Origin: Clostridiales bacterium
Lineage (GTDB): Bacteria > Bacillota > Clostridia > Oscillospirales > CAG-272
Length of the DNA: 63,344 bases
Reading direction: 5' to 3'
Assembly (NCBI GenBank): GCA_012840355.1
Contig: DULN01000002.1
Span: 178,529-241,872 of the forward strand
A program made the position numbers and the translations under genes. Below, piece by piece: positions 47,785 to 57,487 of this stretch (the first letter of the stretch is position 1; each line of letters begins with the position of its first letter). The notes below the pieces were generated by a model. It did no database searches. It was not told where the DNA came from and saw nothing but the letters and a program-made list of their open reading frames with translations.

Positions 47785-49683
47785 TTAGTAAGAGGAGTCT
47801 TGTTGCAAAAGGTAAGTTTTCTCGGCTGACGACAGCCTTGCTAGCGCGCTGGTTAGCCCGACAAGCAGCCAGAACATCGCGTATATGCGGTAGTTATACC
47901 ATACGTAATCGGTCATGCCTTGGGCGAGGAATGCGAGCACGCCGCAAAGCCCGGCAACAGCGTAAAGGAACCGTGACCTGTTGCCGTTTTCCTCGCCGGG
48001 AAAGCTCGAGAGCGCTCCCCGCGCAAAGTTTATCATCGCAATTACAAAAGCGAGCAGTCCGAAAATCCCAAGCTCGATAACCATTTGCAGATACAGGTTA
48101 TGGCTATGTGGCGCCGCCTCTATGCCACCGAGCGAGTACTGGGGATAGACTGCCGCGAATACCCCCATGCCGGTGCCAAGGCCCGAAAAGAAGACGTCGC
48201 GCGCCATATTTAGCGAGCCCATCCATATGTGCACGCGGTATGCGGTTGAGGTGTCGGCGAGGTTGCCGATGCTCGTAAAGCGCGTGACGACGGTTTGAGG
48301 CAATACAAGCGGCAAAAAGGGCACAAGCAGTACCCCAAAGCAGAGCGCGGAAAGCGTTTTGCGGTTGTATATGAGGAAGTAGAAAACCAGCGCAATAAGG
48401 ATGCCCAGCCAAGCCCCGCGCGACCATGTGTAAACAAGGCAAAGCACCGAAGCTAGAGTAGCGATAAGCGCCGCGAGCCGGGCGGAGGGCTTTTTCGCCG
48501 TGAGAAACGCCGTGAGCGCGAAGGGGAGAGTCATAATCAGATACTCGGCGAGCACGTTGGGGTTAGCGAATGTCGAGACGACCCGCCCCTCTATGTCCTC
48601 GAACATCTCGGTGTCAAGCCAAGTGAGCGAAAGCTGGCCGAAGAAATTCTCATATATGCCTATCGCGGCTACGGCAAATGCCGAAAGAGTCAGGACGAAT
48701 ATGCAGCGGCTCGCCCACTCCGGCGTGCGTATAAGCTGGGAGACCAAAAAATAGCCGAAAATGAAGCACACATATAGCAGCCCGGGCTTTATGCTTATCG
48801 CGCGGTTGATCGAAAACAGCGCGCAGGAGAGCGTTAAAAGCATAAAGACCGCGATGTTGACGTCGAGCAGCTCAATGCGCAAAACGCGCTTGCCGCGGAT
48901 ATATTTAAGGAAGAAGCAGCCGGCAGTGGCTACTGTCAGCCCCGCAACATACATAGTTGGTAAAAACGGCAAAAGGCCCAAAAGCAAAAGCACGCCGATC
49001 TCCGGCATCGAAAGGAGCATATAAGCCGCTACGAGGCCTGCTATTGATAAAAGCAAAATTAACGGAGAGACGAAATAGGTCGCAAGCCCAAATATCATGC
49101 CGGAGACGAACGCCACCGTGTTTTTGCCAACGGGCGGCGAGCCGTCGTATATGGCTTCGCGGCGAAAGCCAAGAAAATCGATAAAGATCAGCGAGCCAAG
49201 CCGGCTTTGCGTTATAGCCTCGCCTAGCGGCTGGCTTGAAAACATCAGAGGTAGCGCGACAAGTGCGCAAACAATCCCTACGAGAAGGCTTATAGGATCG
49301 GCGTCGGGCCGGCCGAACGCGAACCTCGTCACGATATACACAATTGAAGTGTACATGCCAGCCGAGAAAAAGCCGATGCCGTATACTTGCAGGGATATAT
49401 TAAGAAAATACCTAACAAGCCTTTTTATAGAGCGTAATACAAAGCTTTGCTCGCACGAGCCGCCGATAATACGCAAGAGCGGAATTACAATTTTGCGCCG
49501 CAGCCCGAGTTTTTCCTCGAGCAGCGCAAGCAGGCTCCGTGACGGAAGGGAGCCGTCATATCCTGTCAAAAACCCGCCGATAAAGCTGCGCATTGCCGCG
49601 GCGTATATAGCTTGCGAAAACCTGTCAAGCGCGGAGAGTATCGCGCTTTCCCTTATCGCTCCATGCAGTCGCTTTTGACGCAT
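47785..49683 (-). CDS. O-antigen ligase/polymerase-like membrane protein
   Basis: A 632-residue protein with more than ten membrane helices. The Wzy/WaaL hallmark is present near the C-terminus: HSHNLYLQMVIELGIFGLLAF. Residues ~430-440 carry YTWSRGAWLGILIA, also typical of the family. An N-terminal soluble/helical extension of about 120 residues precedes the first helices and is longer than usual. It is 3 bp from murJ and probably polymerises or ligates a surface glycan. Confidence 0.88.
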   Translation of the reverse strand: MRQKRLHGAIRESAILSALDRFSQAIYAAAMRSFIGGFLTGYDGSLPSRSLLALLEEKLGLRRKIVIPLLRIIGGSCEQSFVLRSIKRLVRYFLNISLQVYGIGFFSAGMYTSIVYIVTRFAFGRPDADPISLLVGIVCALVALPLMFSSQPLGEAITQSRLGSLIFIDFLGFRREAIYDGSPPVGKNTVAFVSGMIFGLATYFVSPLILLLSIAGLVAAYMLLSMPEIGVLLLLGLLPFLPTMYVAGLTVATAGCFFLKYIRGKRVLRIELLDVNIAVFMLLTLSCALFSINRAISIKPGLLYVCFIFGYFLVSQLIRTPEWASRCIFVLTLSAFAVAAIGIYENFFGQLSLTWLDTEMFEDIEGRVVSTFANPNVLAEYLIMTLPFALTAFLTAKKPSARLAALIATLASVLCLVYTWSRGAWLGILIALVFYFLIYNRKTLSALCFGVLLVPFLPLVLPQTVVTRFTSIGNLADTSTAYRVHIWMGSLNMARDVFFSGLGTGMGVFAAVYPQYSLGGIEAAPHSHNLYLQMVIELGIFGLLAFVIAMINFARGALSSFPGEENGNRSRFLYAVAGLCGVLAFLAQGMTDYVWYNYRIYAMFWLLVGLTSALARLSSAEKTYLLQQDSSY

Positions 49684-49686
49684 CGC

Positions 49687-51279
49687 TTATTTCTCCCGTT
49701 TTTCCCCAGCCCTAGCGCTGCGAAAAGCCAAAAGCGGCGCATAGCCGGAGATCCATAGCATTAAAGCATACAAAACAGCGGCGGGCAAAAACACTGCCGC
49801 GCAAACTAAAATATTTGGTATTAGCCCTCTTTCATACGGCGAGCCGGGCATAAAGGCGTACGTCGCAGCCATGACGCCCGCCGATATAAGGGAGCACGCC
49901 GCGCCTTTTAAAAGCTCGGCAAAAAAGCCGCGGCTAAAAAGCCCGGGTATCTTTTTCGCCGCAAACGCTAATAGCACTGCGGCCGACACATATTGACCGA
50001 CCGCGCCCGATAGCGCGACGCCGCCAAGCCCAAATCGAAAAATGCTCACCATAATAGCGCAGGATATGACATTCCCCGCTATCCCAGCAGCTGCGGCGCC
50101 GGCGGCTACCGCAGGATCGGCGCGCGAGTAAAAAACGCGGGATAGCATCTCGTTTGCCGCAAATGCGGGCACGGCGAAAAGCAGCATCCGCAGTGCCGCC
50201 GACACGCTTTCAGCATCCGAGGCATCAAAGGCGCCGCGCAAAAGCAGAGCCGCTACCCCCTCGCGCGCGAGGATAAAAGCGCCGAAAACAAACGGCAAAA
50301 TCAGCGCCCAAAGCGCGAGCATCCCAGACGATACCGACTCGCCAAAGCCAATGCTGTCGCCTTCGGCCGAACGGCGTGACAGTTTAGGGAATACGTACTG
50401 GCAGAGGCTGTATACAAGCGTGCCTGCAATGATAATGTAGATATTCCATGCATAATCAAACGCCGAAACATCGCCGCTGGAGCCTGTCAGCGAAGCGAAA
50501 AATGTAGCGACGAGGTTCCCAGCGGGGAGCAGCCACGAGCCGGCCATAACCGACGGCATCATCGCGAGCGCACGCCTAAACGCCGCGTTTTTAAAGTCGA
50601 GCGACAGCTCGTATTTTGAGCCTGAGGCGGCGAGCGGGACAGCAAGGGTTAAAAGCTGTGCGAGCCATGCGATAAGGTACGCAACCGCTAGCCCGTATAT
50701 TCCCCACTCGCCGAGCCTGCCGTTGACGAAAATGAAATATAAGATAATAATCAGGTTCGACAGCAGGCTCATCGCGGCGGGCAAAAGGAACCTGCCTTTT
50801 GACTGCATGACGCCAACCAGCGTGTAAGCCGCGCCGATGAAGACAATCGACGGGAAGCTCACGCGCAAAAGCGCCGCTGCAAGCCAGCCAGCCGAGGCAG
50901 TTAGCCCCGGCGTAAACGCCGCAACAATCTGACGAGCAAATATTATGCCTAAAAGCGCTAGCGTGCCGGTGAAAAGCAGGATGAAGTTTAAAAATACCCT
51001 CGCGAACTCGGAGCGCTCGTCTGCATGGCACTCGTCAAACGAGCTGTAGACGGGCACAAAGCAGCCCACAATTGCGGCTGAAAAGAGGATATCAAAAATG
51101 CTGTTCGTTATACGGTACGCGGCGGTGAAAGCGTTTGCGGCTTCGGTGGTACCATATGCGTTTGCCATAAACACGCTGCGCAGCATGCCGAGCAGCTTTG
51201 ATAGCACCGTTGCCGCCATCATAGCCGCGACGGTTAGCGCGCCTTGGCGCGCTCCGCCTTTATCAGTATGGTTTGGCAT
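49687..51279 (-). CDS. murJ: MurJ/MviN-type lipid II flippase
   Basis: A 530-residue membrane protein with about 14 helices and the MviN pattern: TVLSKLLGMLRSVFMANAYGTT at the N-terminus (conserved Arg), AFTAAYRITNSIFDIL, and FYSRADPAVAA. It transports peptidoglycan lipid II or another undecaprenyl-linked sugar across the membrane. Being next to an O-antigen-ligase-like gene, it may instead serve a surface polysaccharide. Confidence 0.92.
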   Translation of the reverse strand: MPNHTDKGGARQGALTVAAMMAATVLSKLLGMLRSVFMANAYGTTEAANAFTAAYRITNSIFDILFSAAIVGCFVPVYSSFDECHADERSEFARVFLNFILLFTGTLALLGIIFARQIVAAFTPGLTASAGWLAAALLRVSFPSIVFIGAAYTLVGVMQSKGRFLLPAAMSLLSNLIIILYFIFVNGRLGEWGIYGLAVAYLIAWLAQLLTLAVPLAASGSKYELSLDFKNAAFRRALAMMPSVMAGSWLLPAGNLVATFFASLTGSSGDVSAFDYAWNIYIIIAGTLVYSLCQYVFPKLSRRSAEGDSIGFGESVSSGMLALWALILPFVFGAFILAREGVAALLLRGAFDASDAESVSAALRMLLFAVPAFAANEMLSRVFYSRADPAVAAGAAAAGIAGNVISCAIMVSIFRFGLGGVALSGAVGQYVSAAVLLAFAAKKIPGLFSRGFFAELLKGAACSLISAGVMAATYAFMPGSPYERGLIPNILVCAAVFLPAAVLYALMLWISGYAPLLAFRSARAGEKREK

Positions 51280-51318
51280 AATATCAAGTTAAACAGGTAA
51301 GATGTCCCCGAGAGGCCG

Positions 51319-52002
51319 TCATAATATTAGATCGGGGCGCTTTCTTTTTGTGCGCTCGATGGCGCTTTTACGGCGGAAACGTGCGATTGCGGCATGGTCG
51401 CCGCTCAGCAGCACCTCGGGCACCGCGCGCCCTCTGAATACCGGCGGGCGGGTATACTGCGCATACTCGAGCAGGCCCGCCGAGTGGCTTTCAAGCTCAT
51501 AGCATTCTTCAGCCGAAAGCACGCCCGGCACGTTTCGCGCGACCGCGTCGACGAGTATGCAGGCGGGCAGCTCGCCGCCGGTCACCACATAGTCGCCTAT
51601 CGAGATTTCTTCGTCGACAAATTCCTCAATAACGCGCTCGTCGACGCCTTCATAGTGACCGCAGAGGATAATAAGCGCGTCGTATCCCGCGAGCCTCTTT
51701 GCGGTTTTTTGATTTAAGAGCGCCCCCTGCGGCGACATATAAACCGTGCGTACCGAGATGCCGCTTGGCAGCGAAGCCATAATAGCGTCATAGCAAGCGG
51801 CGATTGGGGGAGCTGCCATAAGCATCCCTTTGCCGCCGCCGTACGGCGTGTCGTCGACGCGCCGGTGCTTGTCCGTGCTGTAGTCGCGGATATTGTGCGT
51901 TTGCACGCTTATAACGCCTGCAGCTTGCGCACGGCCGATAATCGAGACCGACAGCACGTAATCGACAAGCTCGGGGAAAAGCGTCATTATTTCAAAGCGC
52001 AT
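51319..52002 (-). CDS. trmD: tRNA (guanine-N1)-methyltransferase
   Basis: A 227-residue SPOUT methyltransferase that makes m1G37 in tRNA. Diagnostic trefoil-knot motifs: PYGGGKGMLM, LCGHYEGVDERV, and SIGDYVVTGGELPA; C-terminal VPEVLLSGDHAAI. It starts 2 bp after rimM ends, in the usual rimM-trmD order. rplS does not follow here. Confidence 0.98.
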   Translation of the reverse strand: MRFEIMTLFPELVDYVLSVSIIGRAQAAGVISVQTHNIRDYSTDKHRRVDDTPYGGGKGMLMAAPPIAACYDAIMASLPSGISVRTVYMSPQGALLNQKTAKRLAGYDALIILCGHYEGVDERVIEEFVDEEISIGDYVVTGGELPACILVDAVARNVPGVLSAEECYELESHSAGLLEYAQYTRPPVFRGRAVPEVLLSGDHAAIARFRRKSAIERTKRKRPDLIL

Positions 52003-52004
52003 CG

Positions 52005-52511
52005 CTAATCGAGCAGTCCCTCTATCGGCTTTATAAAAATGCCTTCGTCTAGGTCGACCCGCTTTACAAATTCTTTGACAACCGGGACAAGTGAGACCCC
52101 GCGCCCGGTATCGATTTCATAAAGCTGGGAGGCAACGCCTTCTTGGACTCCGACAAGCGTGCCGAGCCGCACACCGGTGTCTGCATCGAAAACGCCAAGC
52201 CCGATAAGGTCGTCGATGAAATGAGCGCCTTCGGGGAGCGGGATGTCGTCACGGTCGGCGTATACGACCGTTTCCTTGAGTTTTACGGCATCTTCAAGCG
52301 TGTCTATGCCTTCTAGTTTTGCGATTACAAACCGCCCTTTGAAAACAGAGGCGGAGAGCACTTTGCGGGGCACATAGTCGTCGCCTTGTTTAAAGTAGAG
52401 GTTTTCAAGCCCTGCGAGCACCTCGGGTGAGTCGCACCAGTGCTCGAGCTTTACCTTGCCGGCAACGCCGTGGGTATTTATGATTTTTCCTGCCTCTAAA
52501 TATTTTTTCAT
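52005..52511 (-). CDS. rimM: 16S rRNA processing protein RimM
   Basis: A 168-residue ribosome maturation factor: N-terminal GKIINTHGVAGKVKLEHW, middle GRFVIAKLEGIDTLEDAVKLK, and the C-terminal PRC-barrel with DDLIGLGVFD and LVPVVKEFVKRVDL. rpsP and the KH protein gene that often precede it are absent here, so rimM opens the unit. Confidence 0.97.
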   Translation of the reverse strand: MKKYLEAGKIINTHGVAGKVKLEHWCDSPEVLAGLENLYFKQGDDYVPRKVLSASVFKGRFVIAKLEGIDTLEDAVKLKETVVYADRDDIPLPEGAHFIDDLIGLGVFDADTGVRLGTLVGVQEGVASQLYEIDTGRGVSLVPVVKEFVKRVDLDEGIFIKPIEGLLD

Positions 52512-52652
52512 AGCCTATATATTCTACCACCAGACGCGAAAACAGTTATTAATTGCTTGTAAACATTTCGCTTTGTTGCTATAATTTCCTTAAATTTTGT
52601 CTTAAAATCTTAACTTTATGTAAATATTGTTTGCCAAGCTTCTTATTATCTA

Positions 52653-52681
52653 TTTACAAATATCGTTATTTCATGTATAAT
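52653..52681 (+). promoter_or_regulatory. Sigma-A promoter of the second MoxR operon
   Basis: -35 TTTACA (52653-52658), 17-bp spacer, -10 TATAAT (52676-52681), about 60 bp before the ATG at 52747. Confidence 0.78.
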
Positions 52682-52746
52682 GCCTTTATGATAATTTGCA
52701 AAAACGCCGGAGTAGACCACACCCAGAAGGAAAGGAAACCGAGACG

Positions 52747-53715
52747 ATGGACAATCCCGTATACCCCATTTACACAAGGATCAAGGAGAACATTAGCCGA
52801 GTCATCGTCGGCAAGGACGAAGTCATTGACCTTTTGCTGATAGCGCTTTTCTGCCGCGGCCATGTGCTTATCGAAGACGTGCCGGGCACGGGCAAGACAA
52901 TGCTCGTAAAGTCGCTTGCGGCATCAATCGACTGCGTGGCAAAGAGGATACAGTTCACTCCGGACCTGCTCCCTTCCGACATCACGGGTATTAACTATTT
53001 TAACATGAAAAAATCCGAGTTCGAGTTCATCCCTGGCCCAGTGTTTGCCAATATAGTGCTGGCAGACGAGATTAACCGCGCGACTCCGAAAACCCAAGCG
53101 GGACTGCTCGAGTGCATGGAAGAAAACCAGGCGACGATCGACGGCGTGACATATAACCTTGCCAGCCCGTTTATGGTTGTCGCTACTCAGAACCCGATCG
53201 AAAGCATGGGCGTGTTCCCCCTGCCCGAGGCGCAGCTCGACCGTTTCCTTATAAAAACCTCTATGCAGTATCCGAGCCACGAAGAGGGTGTCGACATACT
53301 CGACCGCTTTAACAGCGAAAACCCGCTTGTCGAGCTTCAGCCGGTCGCTAGTAAAGAAGACATAATAATGTGCCAGGAACAGGTAAACAAAGTATACGTA
53401 CACAGGGACCTGATGGATTATATCGTGCGCATCTGCGAAGCTACGCGCACTTATGAAAACGTGGCGCTGGGCGTCAGCCCGCGCGGGGCGCTCTCGCTGC
53501 TTCGCGTGGCAAAGGGGTTTGCCGCAATATCGAACCGCGATTTTCTAATCCCCGACGACATCAAGCGCGCGGCCATGCCCGTTTTGCCGCACAGGCTTGT
53601 TCTGGCAAGCTCGCTTAGAATAAAGAAAAACGCGGCGCAGGAGATAATCGAAGATGTGCTCCGCCGCGTGCCCGTACCGACCGAGGCGGTACTAGGCTGG
53701 TCGGCCGGGAAATAA
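52747..53715 (+). CDS. MoxR family AAA+ ATPase (second copy)
   Basis: A 322-residue MoxR ATPase. I use the ATG at 52747 (GAAAGGA upstream); the 17-residue extension from 52696 is unlike the family. Walker A EDVPGTGKTMLVK, Walker B IVLADEINRATPKTQAG, and VATQNPIESMGVFPLPEAQ. It is paralogous to the 3.1-4.1 kb gene and heads an equivalent trio. Confidence 0.94.
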   Translation: MDNPVYPIYTRIKENISRVIVGKDEVIDLLLIALFCRGHVLIEDVPGTGKTMLVKSLAASIDCVAKRIQFTPDLLPSDITGINYFNMKKSEFEFIPGPVFANIVLADEINRATPKTQAGLLECMEENQATIDGVTYNLASPFMVVATQNPIESMGVFPLPEAQLDRFLIKTSMQYPSHEEGVDILDRFNSENPLVELQPVASKEDIIMCQEQVNKVYVHRDLMDYIVRICEATRTYENVALGVSPRGALSLLRVAKGFAAISNRDFLIPDDIKRAAMPVLPHRLVLASSLRIKKNAAQEIIEDVLRRVPVPTEAVLGWSAGK

Positions 53716-53736
53716 ATATCCGCCGCGGTACCTAGG

Positions 53737-54861
53737 ATGAACAGCTATATCTATCTGATTGACGCCGATTGGTTCCGGCGGCTGACGGTGGGGTTTTTCG
53801 CGCTTGTCTTCCTCGCTATATTATTCTACATCGGCAAGCTCTTGCGTGAACGGGCAATTGCAAAGCTCGAGTACTCGCGCGAGTTTTCGGAAAAAGGCGT
53901 TTACGAGACCGACCACGTGTATCTGATTGAGACAATCAGAAACCGCAGCATTTTGCCGGTGTTTTTCGTCAACGTCGAAGCATATGTTTATAATGCGCTA
54001 GAAATTGAGGGTTACATACGCGACCCGAAAAAGCCGGCGCCGATGCAGTACTTTACGAGCCGGTTCCACCTTTTGCCGTTTATGAAAATACGCCGCCGGC
54101 ACCTGATAAAGTGCGCAAAACGCGGCTATTATGTGCTTGAGACTGCGGACATATATTACGGGAAAAAGGTTCGATACCTTAGCGCCCCTGCGGAAATATA
54201 CGTTTATCCCCGGGTGGTACCCATCGACAAGGTTTTAAAGCCAACCAGCCACCTGTTCGGCGATAGCGCAACTACCCGCCGCATGATTTACGACCCCTTT
54301 TCGTTTAGTGGCATACGCAACTATATGTCCGGCGACCCCTTCAATATCATAAACTTTAAAGCGACGGCGCGCTCAGGCTCTCTCGGCCTTGACGGCATAA
54401 GAGTCAACAAGCGCGACTATTGCTCAAGCCGAAACCTGCTCGTTTACCTTAACTTCCAGCTTGACGTGGACTTCCCGGTGCCGACGGGTGAATACGAGCG
54501 GATGATGGAGCTTGGGCTTTCGTACGCCTCGGCGCTTATCCGCGAGGCATCGTATAACGGTTACAGGGCCGGTTTCGCAGCAAACTGCGTTCTTGTCACC
54601 GGAGAGACGTCTATAAGGTACCCAATAGAAAGCGGCGACCTGCACCTTGAAGCGATATTGCGCGAGATGGCGAAAGTGCGGCCACGCGTGGGTATATCGT
54701 TTTTGTCGCTGCTTGAGGAAGACATTAAAAACGTATTGCACGATACCGAAATTTATATATTGACGCCCTTTGAAACAAAGATGGTCGACGACTACATTCG
54801 GAACTTCGAGCTGCTAGGGAACTCGGTCACGCTGATTAAACTCTCGGAGGAGGAATACTGA
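53737..54861 (+). CDS. DUF58 domain-containing protein (second copy)
   Basis: A 374-residue protein with an N-terminal membrane helix (about 15-35) and a DUF58 core: FSFSGIRNYMSGDPFNIINF followed by KATARSG, where the usual Trp is Phe (IINFKATA). The C-terminal half has the vWA-like strands. Context with MoxR and a DUF4129-like protein supports the call. It is less similar to the consensus than the 1.9-3.1 kb paralogue. Confidence 0.82.
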   Translation: MNSYIYLIDADWFRRLTVGFFALVFLAILFYIGKLLRERAIAKLEYSREFSEKGVYETDHVYLIETIRNRSILPVFFVNVEAYVYNALEIEGYIRDPKKPAPMQYFTSRFHLLPFMKIRRRHLIKCAKRGYYVLETADIYYGKKVRYLSAPAEIYVYPRVVPIDKVLKPTSHLFGDSATTRRMIYDPFSFSGIRNYMSGDPFNIINFKATARSGSLGLDGIRVNKRDYCSSRNLLVYLNFQLDVDFPVPTGEYERMMELGLSYASALIREASYNGYRAGFAANCVLVTGETSIRYPIESGDLHLEAILREMAKVRPRVGISFLSLLEEDIKNVLHDTEIYILTPFETKMVDDYIRNFELLGNSVTLIKLSEEEY

Positions 54862-54864
54862 GCG

Positions 54865-55614
54865 GTGGGCGAGAAAAGGAAGCTCCGCAGCGAGCCCGAA
54901 GAAATAATAAAAAAGAAACAGTGGGACCGCAAGTACGTAATCCGCACCATTATATATGCCGCAATCGGTGTGGTGGCGCAACAGGTTTATCTGCGCCTGA
55001 GGTACCACTATAACCTGCAGACAAACGACACGATGCGCTATGTGGCGCAGTTCGTGTGGGTTATAATGGTGTTTTCGTATGTGCTTGCGGTGCTCGCGTT
55101 CCGCAAGGCGATACCGAAAATCTACCGGGAGTATGTGTTTGGCAGCGCGCGGTGGGCGTTTGAAAAGTTCGCCGCTAGCCTTGCAAAAATGACCGCGCGG
55201 CTGCGTGAGATGCTCGGATTTCAGTCGCACGGCCAGAGAGTAAAAGGCAAAGACGAAAAGTCGTTTGTGTTCGACGCAAACGAAAACGGGTTTTTGCGCA
55301 GGCTCAGGCAAATTCAGAACCGCTTGCGCTGGAAGGACCTTACTACTAACGCCGATAAAATTCGGTATCTATACGTGAAGTTTATAAACCGGCTTGTATC
55401 GAAAAAGAAGCTTAAGTATAACCCCGTTTTGACTCCATGCGAGCTCGGCTCCACAATTGCGCTGAGGCCCGAAGAGGGCGCGGGAATGTTCTGGCTTTAC
55501 ACCGGCGCGCGTTATAGCGGTGGCATATACGAGATAACCGACGACGATGTAAAAGCCGCGATGGCAGTCGCTTCGGGCAAAGAGATAAAGCCCGAAAAGC
55601 CAAAAAAGGCATAA
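54865..55614 (+). CDS. Membrane protein with DUF4129-like C-terminus
   Basis: A 249-residue protein with two membrane helices (about 25-43 and 58-78), a basic amphipathic middle, and a C-terminal region (RYLYVKFINRLVSKKKLK, NPVLTPCELGSTI, YTGARYSGG) that follows the DUF4129 pattern. The GTG start at 54865 has GGAGGAGG upstream. It is the third gene of the second MoxR trio. Function is inferred only from context. Confidence 0.6.
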   Translation: MGEKRKLRSEPEEIIKKKQWDRKYVIRTIIYAAIGVVAQQVYLRLRYHYNLQTNDTMRYVAQFVWVIMVFSYVLAVLAFRKAIPKIYREYVFGSARWAFEKFAASLAKMTARLREMLGFQSHGQRVKGKDEKSFVFDANENGFLRRLRQIQNRLRWKDLTTNADKIRYLYVKFINRLVSKKKLKYNPVLTPCELGSTIALRPEEGAGMFWLYTGARYSGGIYEITDDDVKAAMAVASGKEIKPEKPKKA

Positions 55615-55625
55615 GCGGAATAAAA

Positions 55626-55658
55626 GAAGGGCGCCCCGTGCGGGACGCCCTTTTTTAT
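55626..55658 (+). terminator. Rho-independent terminator of the second MoxR operon
   Basis: AGGGCGCCCCG-TG-CGGGACGCCCT followed by TTTTTT, 10 bp after the stop codon; the stem has one mismatch. It also separates the convergent lipoprotein gene. Confidence 0.88.
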
Positions 55659-55696
55659 TTTCAAATCTATGTTATATGTTTCGCCGGTATTTGCCT

Positions 55697-56377
55697 TTAC
55701 TCAAACTTTTCAAGGCTTATATACTCGATAAATATGTCCCCGGCGGACGTGGATGGATCAAAGCGTATCCTTTTTATCGTGCCTTCCCATTTGAAGCAGT
55801 CTATAGTGTATATTTCCACGATGTTCCACTCGTCGGAGTCGGGCTCGGAAAAGGCGTAATCGTATATGCACCTGTACGACTTGTCTTCGCTCATGAATGG
55901 CTCGGCGTCGGTTTCAAAGAAAAACTGACAGTTAAATGAATCTGTCATGTTAAGCACTTTGATCCTTATAAGGTCGATTTCCGACGCGTCGATGTCGAGC
56001 GGTTGTTTTGATATCATGAACGGGTCGCCGCCGGTGCTGGTGAGCTTCAGCAGCCCGTCCTCAAGCCGCATGTCAGTGATATGGTTCGTCGGGTCCCAGT
56101 CAAGCTCGGTGGCTTCTGCGAAGTTGTAAACTATGACAGGCACCGTTTTAAGCGGCTTTTTTTCAGGCTCGGTTTCAGGCGCCGCGGTAGTTTCGGGGCC
56201 TTTTGTGGTTTCTTCTGCTTCCTTTGTTGTCTCCTCGGTTTCGGCTGAAGTTTCGGTTGCAGCAGCCTCTTCAACCTCTGCGGTTGTGTCCGACGCGGTC
56301 TCAGCCCCATCGCTGCAGGAAAGGGCAAATATCGCAAAGAGGGCGACAGCCAGAAAAGCTAGAAGTTTTCGCAGCAT
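55697..56377 (-). CDS. Predicted lipoprotein with acidic linker and beta-rich domain
   Basis: A 226-residue lipoprotein starting at the ATG at 56377: signal peptide MLRKLLAFLAVALFAIFA followed by lipobox LSC. The open frame from 56446 overlaps the promoter and is rejected. After the lipid anchor comes a Thr/Glu-rich linker (about 25-75) and a beta-rich domain (VIVYNFAEATELDWD ... RIRFDPSTSAGDIFIEYISL) with the look of a galactose-binding-like sugar-binding fold. No catalytic motif is seen. Probably a cell-surface glycan-binding protein, unproven. Confidence 0.72.
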   Translation of the reverse strand: MLRKLLAFLAVALFAIFALSCSDGAETASDTTAEVEEAAATETSAETEETTKEAEETTKGPETTAAPETEPEKKPLKTVPVIVYNFAEATELDWDPTNHITDMRLEDGLLKLTSTGGDPFMISKQPLDIDASEIDLIRIKVLNMTDSFNCQFFFETDAEPFMSEDKSYRCIYDYAFSEPDSDEWNIVEIYTIDCFKWEGTIKRIRFDPSTSAGDIFIEYISLEKFE

Positions 56378-56417
56378 ACGTTCCAACCCGCCTTTCAATG
56401 GTATTAATAGCATTATA

Positions 56418-56446
56418 AGGATATAATAAATCCTTAAGCCTGTCAA
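56418..56446 (-). promoter_or_regulatory. Sigma-A promoter for the lipoprotein gene
   Basis: Minus strand: -35 TTGACA (56441-56446), 17-bp spacer, TATCCT at the standard -10 (56418-56423); an off-register TATAAT lies a few bases further. The -35 sits on the ATG at 56446, so the start at 56377 is preferred. Confidence 0.6.
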
Positions 56447-56478
56447 GTAAAAAAGGCGGGGCGGGCCGTATATGCTGT

Positions 56479-57426
56479 TTAAGTTTCCACGTCCATTTGA
56501 CCCAGCAGCCGTTTGTTGAACTCTACTGCAGTGTTATAGCCCATTTTCTTCTGGCGGTTGTTCATCGCAGCGATTTCGATTATAACCGCAAGGTTCCTGC
56601 CGGGCCGCACTGGGATTGTGATCATCGGGACTTTTATGCCAAGTATTTCGGTATACTCATTTTCAAGCCCGAGCCTGTCGTACATTTTACCTTGCACCCA
56701 AGGCTCAAGATTGACAATGAGGTCGACTTTTTCGGTCAGCTTGACCGCGCCCATGCCGAAAAGCCTGCGTACATCGACAATACCGATGCCTCGCAGCTCC
56801 ACATAGTGGCGCAAAATTTCAGGCGCGCTGCCGACAAGTGTTTTTGCAGATACGCGCTTTATTTCGACGGCGTCGTCGGCTATCAGTCTATGTCCGCGCT
56901 TGACAAGCTCGATGGCTGTTTCGCTTTTGCCGACGCCGCTGTCGCCGAGTATGAGGATACCCTCGCCGTAGACCTCGACGAACACGCCGTGGCGGGTCAG
57001 GCGGGGCGCAAGGCTGACGTTGAGCGAAGCGATGAGCGCTGCCATAAATTCCGAAGTTTGGCGCGAGGTGCGAAGCAGCGGGACTTCGTATTCTTCGCAA
57101 AGCTCGAGCATAATTGGGTCAATCTCAAGCGAAGTCGTGTATATAATGGCGACCGGCTTACGAGAGACAAATGCCTCGACGCGCGTGCGAAGCTCGGTCC
57201 GGGTCATAGTCTGCATATACGCGTGCTCGCTGTTGCCGATGATTTGAATCCGGCCGGGCTCAAAATAACCGAAAAAGCCGCTCAACGCCAGCCCCGGACG
57301 GTTGACGTCCGATCGCGTGACCTGAACGTCCACCTCGGGCGGCAGGTATATAACTTCAAGCTGGAATTCCTCGATAATCGACGAAAGTGGGGCGGAATAC
57401 TCGGAATTAATGCTGTCCAAGGACAT
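56479..57426 (-). CDS. hprK: HPr kinase/phosphorylase
   Basis: A 315-residue bifunctional enzyme that phosphorylates or dephosphorylates HPr at Ser-46 and so sets catabolite repression. Walker A in GILILGDSGVGKSETAIEL, HprK signature LIADDAVEI, and LRGIGIVDVRRLFG. GGAGG lies upstream of the ATG. Its substrate HPr is encoded at 46.4 kb. The neighbouring GH32 gene is upstream in the same direction. Confidence 0.97.
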   Translation of the reverse strand: MSLDSINSEYSAPLSSIIEEFQLEVIYLPPEVDVQVTRSDVNRPGLALSGFFGYFEPGRIQIIGNSEHAYMQTMTRTELRTRVEAFVSRKPVAIIYTTSLEIDPIMLELCEEYEVPLLRTSRQTSEFMAALIASLNVSLAPRLTRHGVFVEVYGEGILILGDSGVGKSETAIELVKRGHRLIADDAVEIKRVSAKTLVGSAPEILRHYVELRGIGIVDVRRLFGMGAVKLTEKVDLIVNLEPWVQGKMYDRLGLENEYTEILGIKVPMITIPVRPGRNLAVIIEIAAMNNRQKKMGYNTAVEFNKRLLGQMDVET

Positions 57427-57487
57427 TTCCTCCGTATATAAAATTTGCTAAGATAAGATGGGCTTTGCGATTGCGTAGCCCTATATT

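Noticed and set aside
56497..57441. A 314-codon frame antisense to hprK
   Set aside because: hprK is complete with all motifs; the antisense frame is a shadow.
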